Shown one piece after another: positions 34,692 through 42,971 of a stretch of DNA of 64,000 nucleotides. How positions within the stretch are numbered: the first letter of the stretch is position 1; each line of letters opens with the position of its first letter. The position numbers and the translations under genes were made by a program. Source of the DNA: Chloroflexota bacterium (GTDB lineage: Bacteria; Chloroflexota; UBA11872); NCBI GenBank assembly GCA_022821905.1, contig JAJECS010000017.1, positions 1 to 64,000 on the forward strand. Direction: 5' to 3'. The notes below the pieces were generated by a model that saw only the letters and a program-made list of their open reading frames with translations, was not told where the DNA came from and did not search any database.

Positions 34692-35779
34692 TGGCGCGGC
34701 TGCTGGTGATACTCGTGGCGGCGGGCCTGCTGGGCCTGTTGGCCGGCTGTGGGGCGGGCGCTCCCGACGACTCCGAGGTTCTGATCAGTCTCACGGACCA
34801 GGTCATAGTGCCGACGTACCAGGCGGCGGGTGCGGCGGCCGCCGACCTCAAGACGGCGCTCGATGCGCTGTGCGCGGCGCCATCGGACGGCGCGCTGCAA
34901 TCCGCGCACCAGGCGTGGCGGGACGCGCGCGGCGCGTGGCTGCGGTCGGCGGCGATGGCGTTTGGTCCGGTGGCGGAACGACGCTCCGGCGGACTGATCG
35001 ACTGGTCGCCAATCGACCCCGAGCGAATCGAACGGATGCTGACGGAGAACCCCGCCACGTCCGAGGACGCGGTGCGGAACACCCTTGCATCGACCCAGCG
35101 TGGGTTTGGGGCGATCGAATACGTCGTGTTCGACCCGGACGCAGTCTCCCAACTGTCCGACTCCGCGACTCCGCGCTGTGAGTACCTGCGCGCGCTCGGC
35201 GCGGTGATTGCGTCCGAAACCGCCGCCATCGTGGATGAGTGGACGGTGTCGCGAAACGGTGATCCCGCATACCGGGATTTCCTCACCGGACGCTCGTCGA
35301 GCTCGATGCTCGAGAGCGCGGCGGTCGCCGAGGTGGTGCGGACGCAGGTGTTCCTCATCCGCACGCTGACGGACTTGCAGCTGGCGGCTGCGTTGGGGCT
35401 GCGAGGCGACGGTCCCGACCTTTCGGCCATTCCCGGCGGCGCGGGTGGCAATGGCCTGGCCGATCTGCGCGCGACGGTGCTGGGCATGCGCGACGTGTAC
35501 CTGGGAGACGCCGGCGCCGAGGGGCTCGGGGTGTCCCACCTGGTCACTCCGCTGTCGACCGCGGCGGACGAGCGCATGCGCAGCCAATTCGAGGCTGCGT
35601 TGGCGGCGGTGGACGCCGTGGAAGGTCCGCTGCGCGCCGCCATCGTTGAACGTCCCGAGCAGGTACAGGAGGTCTACGACCGGGTGATGGAGCTTCGTCG
35701 CACGCTCAACACGGAGGTGGTGAGCCTGCTGGGGGTCGCGGTCGGTTTCAGCGACACCGACGGCGACAGCATGCGCTAG
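34691..35779 (+). CDS. Second imelysin-family lipoprotein (COG3489-like)
   Basis: A 362-residue lipoprotein (lipobox LLAGC, Cys20) with the helical imelysin fold. Family blocks HQAWRDARGAWLRS and FGPVAERRSGG are present. The position of the GxHxxE motif reads GFGAIE (138-143), with Gly140 instead of His, so any metal site differs from the first imelysin. GTG start overlapping the DUF1111 stop (TAGTG). Its stop overlaps that of the convergent HTTM gene by 4 bp. Confidence 0.85.
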   Translation: MARLLVILVAAGLLGLLAGCGAGAPDDSEVLISLTDQVIVPTYQAAGAAAADLKTALDALCAAPSDGALQSAHQAWRDARGAWLRSAAMAFGPVAERRSGGLIDWSPIDPERIERMLTENPATSEDAVRNTLASTQRGFGAIEYVVFDPDAVSQLSDSATPRCEYLRALGAVIASETAAIVDEWTVSRNGDPAYRDFLTGRSSSSMLESAAVAEVVRTQVFLIRTLTDLQLAAALGLRGDGPDLSAIPGGAGGNGLADLRATVLGMRDVYLGDAGAEGLGVSHLVTPLSTAADERMRSQFEAALAAVDAVEGPLRAAIVERPEQVQEVYDRVMELRRTLNTEVVSLLGVAVGFSDTDGDSMR

Positions 35780-37170
35780 GACAAGGGCGCCCAATCGGGG
35801 CCGTCCGGCGCGGGCAGGATCCAGGTCTTGGGCGCGAGGCCCGGCGCCACCCGGGCCAGATCGATGTCGGGGTCGATGAAGCGCACGGAGGGGCGGCCGT
35901 TGAACGTCACGAACACGTCGGCGCGAACCTCGACGTCGCGGCCCTGCTGCTGGTAGTCGTCGGCGATGAATTGCGCCGTCTCCAGGATCATGTCCGGCTG
36001 GTAGGCCATGCGCTCGGCCTGGAGGGGCGTGAGGTAGTCCTCGGGATACGCCAGCCACTCCTCCCCGGTGCGGGGATCGGTGACTCGGAACTGGGCGTGT
36101 CCGGTCTTCTCCGTCAGCATCACGCGCCAGGCGAAGCGGTAGCCCTCCTCGTTGAAGCGGACCTCGCCGGGATAGGCCCAGTGGCGCAGGGGCACGATGA
36201 CCTGCGCGAGGGCAAACAGGCCAAGGGCGACGGCGGCAGTGCGGGCCGGCCAGCTTGGCGGCGCGGCGGATAGCAAGGTGAACGGAGCCTTGGGCGGTGG
36301 GCGCCCGCGGAGCCCGGCCAGCAGCCGCCGGGGCCAGTCGGGTGAGAAGAAGATGAGCGTCCCCAGGATCATGACCCAGGGGAAGATGCCGATGGGAAAG
36401 AGCACCCAGGTGGCAAGATGAAACGCGATGACCACGAGGTAGGCGTAGGGGCGGCTGCGGCGCCACAGCAGCCAGCCCACGATCGTGAGGTCGAACGCGG
36501 CCCCGGCCCAACTCATGGCATAGGCCACCCAGGCCTCCTGGAGCAGCGGGCCGACCAGGAACAGGTCACCGCTGTTGTAGAGCCAGATCCGCAGCGGCTG
36601 CGCATGCAGCAGCCAGTCGGGATTCAGCTTGGCGACGCCCGAGAACAGGTACACAACGCCCAGCTGCGCGCGGAGGGTCCAGAGCACCCACACGGGGATC
36701 GTGTCCCGCCGCCAGGCGGGCCTCCGCAGGGCGTCCAGCGACGCCATTCGGTGCAGGGGCATGAAGATCATCAGGAAGCCGACCAGGCTGACCCAGTAGT
36801 AGTGGTTGAGGTAGGTCGTCTTGTCGATGAGCTCGACGTAGGTGAAGAGGACGAAGAAGGCCGCGATGGAGAGGCGGTAGCGGTAGCCGAGCGCCACGCC
36901 CAGGCTGGCCACGCCAAGCAGCGCGAAGTGGAGATACATCCCCCAGGCCGGCCAGGGCTGCACCCACTCGAAACCGAGGTATTTGAAGTGACGTTCGGGC
37001 TCGATGTAGAGCTCGGCGATCCAGCCGTGGGCGGCGAAGCGGCCGACGGCGAAGAGGCCGAGGAGCCCGAAGGCGATGCGAAAGGCCGCGGCCGAGGAGG
37101 CGCTGACCGGGCGGGAGGCGGCATGTACCACGCCGTCGAAGCCGGCCGGCAATGACGACGGGCGCATCAT
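35776..37170 (-). CDS. HTTM / vitamin K-dependent gamma-carboxylase-like protein
   Basis: A 464-residue protein with several transmembrane helices and a C-terminal soluble beta-rich domain (about 330-464), the plan of vitamin K-dependent gamma-carboxylases. The conserved segment YLFSGVAKLNPDW aligns with the human segment that carries the catalytic base Lys218, placing that residue at Lys181 here. The THYYW-type motif LNHYYW is also kept. Bacterial members have uncertain substrates. It converges on the imelysin operon. Downstream on the same strand lie the glycosidase-like lipoprotein and the isomerase-like gene. Confidence 0.82.
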   Translation of the reverse strand: MMRPSSLPAGFDGVVHAASRPVSASSAAAFRIAFGLLGLFAVGRFAAHGWIAELYIEPERHFKYLGFEWVQPWPAWGMYLHFALLGVASLGVALGYRYRLSIAAFFVLFTYVELIDKTTYLNHYYWVSLVGFLMIFMPLHRMASLDALRRPAWRRDTIPVWVLWTLRAQLGVVYLFSGVAKLNPDWLLHAQPLRIWLYNSGDLFLVGPLLQEAWVAYAMSWAGAAFDLTIVGWLLWRRSRPYAYLVVIAFHLATWVLFPIGIFPWVMILGTLIFFSPDWPRRLLAGLRGRPPPKAPFTLLSAAPPSWPARTAAVALGLFALAQVIVPLRHWAYPGEVRFNEEGYRFAWRVMLTEKTGHAQFRVTDPRTGEEWLAYPEDYLTPLQAERMAYQPDMILETAQFIADDYQQQGRDVEVRADVFVTFNGRPSVRFIDPDIDLARVAPGLAPKTWILPAPDGPDWAPLS

Positions 37171-37215
37171 GCGCGCTGCGGAGTCGCCGGGCGGCCGCGG
37201 CTGGAATTCCAGATG

Positions 37216-37253
37216 TCGACCCCCATCCCAACCTTCCCCATTCCAAGGGGAAG
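37216..37253. repeat. Dispersed hairpin repeat, CCTTCCCCCT family, inverted copy
   Basis: GTCGACCCCCATCCCAACCT followed by TCCCCATTCCAAGGGGAAGG is the inverse of the element at 9159-9196, including the GTCGACCCCCATCCCAA tail. It lies between the glycosidase-like gene (stop-side at 37273) and the HTTM gene start. Confidence 0.7.
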
Positions 37254-37272
37254 GAGTACAAGCAGAGGCTTC

Positions 37273-38430
37273 CTACAGGTCCGATTGGCCGGTGGCGGCT
37301 TCCTGGACGGCGCGGTAGAGCGGCCGCGGCGTGAAGTCCGGGTCGACCATGCGGAAGTAGTAGGCGGCTTGGTCGGGTCCGAGGGCGGCGAAGGACTGGC
37401 GGAAGAACCAGATGCCGAAGACGCCGATCCAGGGCCATTCACGCAGGCCGTAGCGCACGCCGTCGATGGTCCACGCGGCCTGCTGCGCCTCCTCGACGCG
37501 TCGCCAGACGGGTTGCGAGACCTCGAGGTCGGGCGGTGCGGCGTTCCAGCCGTAGGCGCTGAGCCAGATGGGAGCGTCGCTGCGGCCATATTCCACCATC
37601 AGATTGCGGAGCAACTCGACGCGGCGGAAGTTGAGCACGCGCGGGTCCGCCGGCGTGCTTGGGGAGTACTGCATGCCAAAGGCCGCCGCCGACTGGACGT
37701 CCAGGGTCTCCGCGGCGCCGTGGTCGTAAATCTGTCGCAGATAGGCAAGGTCACTGATGGCGCGTGGGTTGTTTTCGAGCGTGGGGGCCAGCTGTGCGGC
37801 GGCGACGACGAGGCGATCATCGATTGATTTCAGCGCGTCGTGGGCCACGCGCAGCAGCTCGGCATAGCCCGCGGGGTCAGGCGCCGCGCCGCCCCAGTTG
37901 GCGGCCAGGTTGGGCTCATGCCAAATCTGGTAGTGCTGGACGCGGTCTTGATAGTGCTCGGCGAGGGAGCCCAGAAACGTCGCGAAATCGTCGAGGTCCA
38001 CGGGCGGTGCGGTGGGGTGGTCGCGACCGGGCCGCGCCCACTGCGGCGAGCGCTCGATGCGGGCCACCACCGAAATGTCCTGCTCGACGGCGCGGTCGAC
38101 GATTTCGTCGAACCGGTCCCAGCTGCTCTCGCGCCGCTGGGGATTGACGAACAGTCCCTGACCAACGGACTCGACCGCGTCCCAGCCGATGCGCTGAAAA
38201 ACCCAGCGGACGCCGGCGTCGCGCAACAGTTCCAGGCTGTGGCGGCGTTTCCAGGCTTCGTCCTCGTCGTCAAGGAAGACGTTGGCGCCCCAGGGCTCGA
38301 CATTGGCCAGGGGCAGGGGGCTTGGGGCCGTGCGGCGCACCGGCTCCGCGCCGCACGCCGCCAGCAGGGCGCCGCCCATCAGGCCGGCGGCGCCGCGCAC
38401 GACCGAGCGGCGGTCAAGCACGCGCGTCAT
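37273..38430 (-). CDS. Glycosidase-like lipoprotein lacking the predicted nucleophile
   Basis: A 385-residue exported lipoprotein (twin-arginine-like DRRSVV, lipobox LLAAC, Cys26). The TIM-barrel domain is clearly paralogous to the N-terminal part of the protein at 27623-31024. IWHEPNLAANWGG keeps the acid/base Glu (E172), but the nucleophile segment, WASEYGW in the paralogue, reads WLSAYGW, with Ala292 in place of Glu. It may therefore bind rather than hydrolyse glycans, or use another residue. The ATG at 38430 overlaps the stop of the upstream isomerase-like gene by ATGA. Confidence 0.75.
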   Translation of the reverse strand: MTRVLDRRSVVRGAAGLMGGALLAACGAEPVRRTAPSPLPLANVEPWGANVFLDDEDEAWKRRHSLELLRDAGVRWVFQRIGWDAVESVGQGLFVNPQRRESSWDRFDEIVDRAVEQDISVVARIERSPQWARPGRDHPTAPPVDLDDFATFLGSLAEHYQDRVQHYQIWHEPNLAANWGGAAPDPAGYAELLRVAHDALKSIDDRLVVAAAQLAPTLENNPRAISDLAYLRQIYDHGAAETLDVQSAAAFGMQYSPSTPADPRVLNFRRVELLRNLMVEYGRSDAPIWLSAYGWNAAPPDLEVSQPVWRRVEEAQQAAWTIDGVRYGLREWPWIGVFGIWFFRQSFAALGPDQAAYYFRMVDPDFTPRPLYRAVQEAATGQSDL

Positions 38431-39287
38431 GATTCGGGCTCGAGCCCCAGGTGCACCAGGCACTCCCGGCTGATCTGGGCGCTGGCGGCGGGATCGCGCA
38501 GCGTGAGGTCCTGATCCACGACGAGCCATCCGTCATAGTCGCTGGTCCCGAGAATCTCCAGGATGCCTTCCAGGTCGACGTGGCCGCCGCCGAGCTCCGG
38601 GAATCCGCCCTGGTGGACGAAGGCGGGCAGGGCGCCGCCCTGCGCCAGATGGCGGTCGCGGAGGTCAGCGTCCACGTCCTTGAGGATGACGTAGGCTACC
38701 CGCTCGATGCGGTCGCGGATGAAGGCGCGCGGGTCGGAGCCCAGGTAGAAGAGGTAGCCGACATCGACGGCGAGCATCAGCGACGTGGGGTCGGTGAGCG
38801 ACAGCAGCCGATCGAGCTCCGCCGTTGTCTCGACGTGCGAGCCGAGCTGATTGCGAAAGACTACCTGGAGCTCGAATTCCTGGGCGCAGATGTCGGCGGC
38901 GCGGGCGAGGCACTCGGCGAGATGGCCCCACTGGTCCGGCTGCAGCTCCTCGGCGGGATCGCCGTGGCCCGCGGCCGCCCAGCGCTCGGGCACCGCGTGG
39001 GCCGCCGCGACGACGTAGGACGCGTCGAGGTCCGCCAGAAACTCGGCCACGCGCCGGAGGTGGTCCAACTCAACGTCGTGGTATTCGGGGGCGAACCAGT
39101 TGGCCGCGAAGCGCCCGCCAATGAGCGGCAGGCCGTCGTCCGAGACGATACGGCGAGCGAGCGGCGCATCGCCCACCAGGTCGCTGGCGCCGCCTTCGAG
39201 ACCCGCATATCCGGCGTCGCGGGCTTCCTCGGCGACGGTGCGGAACGGCGCGTCACCCCACATGGTGGCTGCAATGCCTACGCGCAC
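38427..39287 (-). CDS. Sugar phosphate isomerase/epimerase-like TIM-barrel protein
   Basis: A 286-residue xylose-isomerase-like (AP endonuclease family 2) protein resembling inosose dehydratases and hydroxypyruvate isomerases. MRVGIAATMWGDAPF starts the barrel. NQLGSHVET, LAVDVGYLF, VILKDVD and the late YDGWLVVDQDL supply the usual metal-ligand strands. The substrate is unknown. It is coupled by ATGA overlap to the glycosidase-like lipoprotein, which hints at a shared carbohydrate role. Confidence 0.8.
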   Translation of the reverse strand: MRVGIAATMWGDAPFRTVAEEARDAGYAGLEGGASDLVGDAPLARRIVSDDGLPLIGGRFAANWFAPEYHDVELDHLRRVAEFLADLDASYVVAAAHAVPERWAAAGHGDPAEELQPDQWGHLAECLARAADICAQEFELQVVFRNQLGSHVETTAELDRLLSLTDPTSLMLAVDVGYLFYLGSDPRAFIRDRIERVAYVILKDVDADLRDRHLAQGGALPAFVHQGGFPELGGGHVDLEGILEILGTSDYDGWLVVDQDLTLRDPAASAQISRECLVHLGLEPES

Positions 39288-39299
39288 GGCGCCGCGCGG

Positions 39300-40073
39300 C
39301 TAGTCCGGGGCGTCGGGTCGAGTCCCCGCACGCCCGCTCAACCGCTCGCCGGGCAGGGCGGTCAGGCGCTCTCGCCGCGGGGGAGGGGACGCTGCCGGCT
39401 GCGGCGGCGCGGGTTCGGGCGCTGCGGTGGCCGGTGGCGTGTCGGGTGCTTTGGGCGGCGGCGGCGCCGCGCGGCGACGCGGCGGGGGCGGCTCATCGGG
39501 TCGATCGGGCACCCGCGCCCGCGCCGTTTCACCGGGCGCGGCGCGCGGCGGCGTGGGGCGGCGGCGGTCGCGACGCGGGCGCTCGTGCCGCACGACATCG
39601 GAAAGCAGGTCGTCCAACTCCAGCGTCTCGTCGGCCGCGGCGGCCAGCGGCTGGCTGCGCCCCGCGCCGCTGGCGACGACCTGCACCCGTACCCCCCGGC
39701 GCTGCACCGCTTCGATGAGCGGCACGAAGTCCGGGTCGGTGGTTACCAGTGTGAGGCGGTCGATGTAGGGCGCGAGGTCCAACGCGTCGACGGTCATCTC
39801 GACGTGCACGCTGGAGTAGAGCGTGCCGTCGTCGCGGCGTCGGAGCCGCTTGGTCACGAGCTTGTAGCCGGCCCGGGACAGGCCGCCGAGGTCCAGCATT
39901 GGGGTGGGTTGGCCCTCGTGCTCGGTGCCGTAGGCCGTGGCGCGCACCAAGGTGGCGTCGCCGGTGAGCTTGTCGCGCAGCTGTTGGAAGTCGATCTGGC
40001 CCCCGCCGTTCGCCGCGAGGGCCTGCAACGAGGCCAGATCGATCAAGACGGCAGATTTGTTCGCTGCGGCCAC
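39300..40073 (-). CDS. NYN domain protein with proline-rich tail
   Basis: A 257-residue protein. Residues 5-165 form a NYN/LabA-like nuclease domain with acidic positions in AVLIDLASLQAL, HVEMTVDALDLAP and LVTTDPDFVPLIEAV. Residues 170-257 are a disordered Pro/Arg-rich tail. It probably acts on RNA. It lies 12 bp downstream of the end of the next cluster gene's spacer and at the 3' end of a minus-strand run that also contains a site-2 protease, a small membrane protein, a second NYN protein and a coiled-coil protein. Start is GTG 40073. Confidence 0.75.
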   Translation of the reverse strand: MAAANKSAVLIDLASLQALAANGGGQIDFQQLRDKLTGDATLVRATAYGTEHEGQPTPMLDLGGLSRAGYKLVTKRLRRRDDGTLYSSVHVEMTVDALDLAPYIDRLTLVTTDPDFVPLIEAVQRRGVRVQVVASGAGRSQPLAAAADETLELDDLLSDVVRHERPRRDRRRPTPPRAAPGETARARVPDRPDEPPPPRRRAAPPPPKAPDTPPATAAPEPAPPQPAASPPPRRERLTALPGERLSGRAGTRPDAPD

Positions 40074-40143
40074 CGCGTACTCCCAGCACCGATTCGGGAC
40101 TGCCTAGATGATAGTGGACGGCGGCAGCCGGCCCGCGGGCTGG

Positions 40144-41223
40144 CTATGCCTCCTGTCTGCCGGCGCGCCGCGGGCGTCCGGCGCGGAGCAGGTCGCCGAC
40201 GAACACCCACCCGGCGACCCGGCCTCCGGCGTTGACCACGTAGTAGCCGCGATGGCGACGCTGGGCGTCCTCGAGCACGCCGTCGAGCGACGTGTCGGGC
40301 TCCAGCACGTCGGCCGGATCGATCGCTCGCGAGATGTCGCCCACGCGTGTGGTCTCCCGCAGAAACGGCGGCACGGCGGCGATGTCGCGCGTGGCGACCA
40401 TGGCATAGACGTCGCCGCCGGCGTCCGCGACGGGCCAGACCGGCGGAGCATTCTCAGCACTGATGCTTGACTCGACGTCGGCGGCAACGGCGTCGTGGGG
40501 AAACGGCGCTTGTGTGAATGCCCGCGTCACGTCGCGCACCACCATGGAGCTGAGCCGTCGTCGCAGGTCACCCTCGCGCATCGCCGAGCGCGCGGCCGAC
40601 CACAGAAACCAGCCGATGAACACGGCCCATATCGCCTGCACGCCGATCGTACGGATTGCAAAGAACTGCACCACGCCGAACAGGATGAGGAGTATGCCGA
40701 AGCCGGCGCCAGACATGCTGGCCACGCGAGTGGCCGTGTGCACATTCTGCGTGATACCCCAGACGACGGCCCGCAACACGCGTCCGCCGTCCAGCGGGAA
40801 CCCCGGCAGCAGGTTGAAGGCGGCCAGGTAGAGATTGATCTCGCCCAGCCACTGCGCCGTCACGCGCGGCACGGTGGCCGGCGGCAGCGCCTGCGCCAGG
40901 GCCAGGAACAGGCCGCCGATGGCGGCGCTGGTGAGCGGACCGACGATGGCGATGGCGAACTCCTCGCCGGCGGCGCGCGGCTCCTGGGAAATCTCGGCCA
41001 CGCCGCCGAATACGAACAGCCTGATGCGGGGCACGGCGATGCCGCGGCGCACGGCCATCAGGGCGTGGGCCACCTCGTGGGCCACGATGGAGGCGAAGAA
41101 CACGGCGCTGGCCAGCAGCCCCCCGGCCCAGTAGCTCGCCTGAGGTCCGGGTGGGGGCGGCGCGAGACCGGCTTGGGCGGCGGACTCGAAGAGCCGCACC
41201 GGGATCACCGAGTCGGAGGTCAT
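40144..41223 (-). CDS. Site-2 protease (M50) with C-terminal CBS region
   Basis: A membrane zinc metalloprotease of at least 359 residues. VAHEVAHAL is the HExxH motif and NLLPGFPLDGGR supplies the third ligand (Asp). A pair of CBS-like segments occupies about residues 230-345. It belongs to the Rip1-like CBS-containing group that cleaves anti-sigma factors or other membrane proteins. The first usable start, ATG 41223, truncates the fold. Upstream codons 41304-41224 read GWTILRIGGTAITLDPSW and then LIIFVIIAW, the expected first strand and helix, but no ATG, GTG or TTG precedes them in frame. A CTG at about 41382 or a sequencing/real frameshift should be considered. Confidence 0.83.
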   Translation of the reverse strand: MTSDSVIPVRLFESAAQAGLAPPPPGPQASYWAGGLLASAVFFASIVAHEVAHALMAVRRGIAVPRIRLFVFGGVAEISQEPRAAGEEFAIAIVGPLTSAAIGGLFLALAQALPPATVPRVTAQWLGEINLYLAAFNLLPGFPLDGGRVLRAVVWGITQNVHTATRVASMSGAGFGILLILFGVVQFFAIRTIGVQAIWAVFIGWFLWSAARSAMREGDLRRRLSSMVVRDVTRAFTQAPFPHDAVAADVESSISAENAPPVWPVADAGGDVYAMVATRDIAAVPPFLRETTRVGDISRAIDPADVLEPDTSLDGVLEDAQRRHRGYYVVNAGGRVAGWVFVGDLLRAGRPRRAGRQEA

Positions 41224-41371
41224 CCAGGCGATGATGACGAAGATGATCAGCCAGCTCGGGTCGAGCGTGATGGCGGTGCCGCCGATGCGGAGGATGGTCC
41301 AGCCGCGCGAGCGGGCGGCGCGCGCCCCACGTCCCCGCCGCGGCGAAACTTCGCCTGGGGGCGACGGCGAG

Positions 41372-41614
41372 CTAGTTCCCAGCGGTGAGCCCCGGCGTGA
41401 TGATGAGCGACGCCACCAGCAGGATCACGGCGATCACCGAGATGACGGCCCAGATGCGGGCCACCGTGAACCAGCGGCGCATGCGGCGCCAGGGACGGCG
41501 CGACGCGCCAGACTCCACGCGAATGTGAACACTAACGCCCTCACCAGGGCGCGCCCGACGCCGCGACGGCCCCGACGACCGGCGTCGCGGCCGGCGCCGC
41601 CTTCGACCGCTCAT
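41372..41614 (-). CDS. Small Arg-rich single-pass membrane protein
   Basis: An 80-residue protein. The first 50 residues are extremely rich in Arg (cytoplasmic, possibly nucleic-acid- or membrane-binding), followed by one transmembrane helix (about 53-74, IWAVISVIAVILLVASLII) and a short tail. There is no recognised family. It lies directly upstream of the site-2 protease gene on the same strand, so it could be a substrate or partner of that protease. Confidence 0.55.
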   Translation of the reverse strand: MSGRRRRRPRRRSSGPSRRRARPGEGVSVHIRVESGASRRPWRRMRRWFTVARIWAVISVIAVILLVASLIITPGLTAGN

Positions 41615-41643
41615 GTCAGAACCAGTCGGCGTGCCATCACCGG

Positions 41644-42402
41644 TCAGGCGCCGGCCGCCGACGCGCCGGCGCGGCTGCGGCCCTTCTTGGCGGCCGGAGC
41701 GCCCACGTGCAGGGAGGTCAGAGCACTGATGTCATGCCAGGCGTTGGCGGCCAGGCGCAGCTCTTCGGCAATGGCATCGGCGAACGAATACACCTCGACG
41801 CGCACGCCGTGCTCGCGCAGGTATTCCACCATCGGCACGTAGTCGCCGTCGCCGGACATGAGCGCCACGACGTCCATCGTGGGCAAGCGGCGAATCACGT
41901 CCACGACCAGGACCAGGTCGAGGTCCGCCTTGCGCGTGCCGTCGGCGAACACCTTGATGGGCTTGGTGACGATGTCGTAGCCCATGTCCCAGACGGGCGC
42001 GACCGAGCGCTGGTGCTCGAGCCGGCCATTGAAGTCGGCATAGATGGGGCAGTAGGCGCGTGCGTGGACCGTGCGGCGGCCGTCGCTGACGTGGGTCAGA
42101 AGCTTGGCGAAGTCCACACGAATGGGGTCGTCGGAGCCCCGATCGGTCAGGTTGGCCGTGTCCAAGAAGACGCCCAGGCGCAGCTTGGGGCCATAGTCCG
42201 ATGCGCCGTTGGACGTGTGCAGGGTGCCGGCGGCGCGGGACAGGGCCTTGGCCGCGGCGGCCAGGTCGCGCTCGGCGGCGCGCGGCGCCGACACGGCGTC
42301 CTTGAGCTCGTCCATCAGGGCGCGCAGGTCGTCTTCGGCGACTTGCCCCTTTGCGTCGGGATCGGGCGCGAAGTCTTCGGGGATGGGTGAGAGTCGTTTC
42401 AT
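41644..42402 (-). CDS. NYN domain protein, LabA/DUF88-type
   Basis: A 252-residue protein with an alpha-helical N-terminal region (about 1-65) and a NYN domain. GVFLDTANLTDRG, KADLDLVLVVDVI and LMSGDGDYVPMVEYLREHG carry the conserved acidic cluster of this PIN-like RNase fold. The tail is basic and Ala-rich. The ATG overlaps the stop of the coiled-coil gene upstream (ATGA), so the two are made together. Nuclease activity and target are inferred from the family only. Confidence 0.82.
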   Translation of the reverse strand: MKRLSPIPEDFAPDPDAKGQVAEDDLRALMDELKDAVSAPRAAERDLAAAAKALSRAAGTLHTSNGASDYGPKLRLGVFLDTANLTDRGSDDPIRVDFAKLLTHVSDGRRTVHARAYCPIYADFNGRLEHQRSVAPVWDMGYDIVTKPIKVFADGTRKADLDLVLVVDVIRRLPTMDVVALMSGDGDYVPMVEYLREHGVRVEVYSFADAIAEELRLAANAWHDISALTSLHVGAPAAKKGRSRAGASAAGA

Positions 42403-42971
42403 GAGGCTTTGGTGACCTTTCGTCGTCGCGGCGTCGGCTTGGTTTGGCGATCCTTGTCGAGCATCTCTTGGAGCTGCTTCTCGATGCCTTCCTGACGCGC
42501 CTCTTCGCGCTCCGCGGCCTCGCGACGACGCCTGGCGACGGCCTTGGCCCCTCCGCCCGCCTCCAGCGCGTCCCAGAGGGCTTCGATGGCGTCGGTGTTG
42601 CCGCGGATCTTCAGATTGGATTCAAACGTGACGCCGATCATCTCTTGATCGAAGTCGTTCAGCTTCTTTTCAAGGGCGTCGAGCCGGGTGGTGAGCTGAA
42701 AGATGCGGGCGTCGAGGTCTTTGTCGCCGCGCTTGTAGGTGCGCTCGATCTGGACGACCTGACGCCGCAGCTCGCCGTAGTTCTCGAGCAGCCCGTTGAG
42801 GTTGCGGGCGATGCGGCGATGGTGCGTGAGATGCGAGGGCAACCTGCCGTTGGCCTTCTCGGCGGGTTCGGCGGACTTTGGCTCGGCCGCGGCGGCCTCG
42901 CCCTCGGCGGGCGCTGGATTGGCGGGCTTGCTGCTACGTGAGCGACGGGCTCGGGATGTGCGTGTTGCCAT
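42399..42971 (-). CDS. Coiled-coil protein coupled to a NYN nuclease
   Basis: A 190-residue basic protein. The first 45 residues are disordered and Ala/Pro/Lys-rich. About residues 50-110 and 135-175 are heptad-rich helices (ENYGELRRQVVQIERTYKRG, TTRLDALEKKLNDF), predicted coiled coil. There is no known family. It overlaps the CobW gene end by 38 bp and the following NYN gene by 4 bp. The translational coupling suggests it dimerises with or recruits the NYN protein. Confidence 0.62.
   Translation of the reverse strand: MATRTSRARRSRSSKPANPAPAEGEAAAAEPKSAEPAEKANGRLPSHLTHHRRIARNLNGLLENYGELRRQVVQIERTYKRGDKDLDARIFQLTTRLDALEKKLNDFDQEMIGVTFESNLKIRGNTDAIEALWDALEAGGGAKAVARRRREAAEREEARQEGIEKQLQEMLDKDRQTKPTPRRRKVTKAS

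Noticed and set aside
34244-36511. 755-codon minus-strand frame spanning DUF1111, imelysin and HTTM
   Set aside because: It crosses three real genes on both strands and has no recognisable domain.
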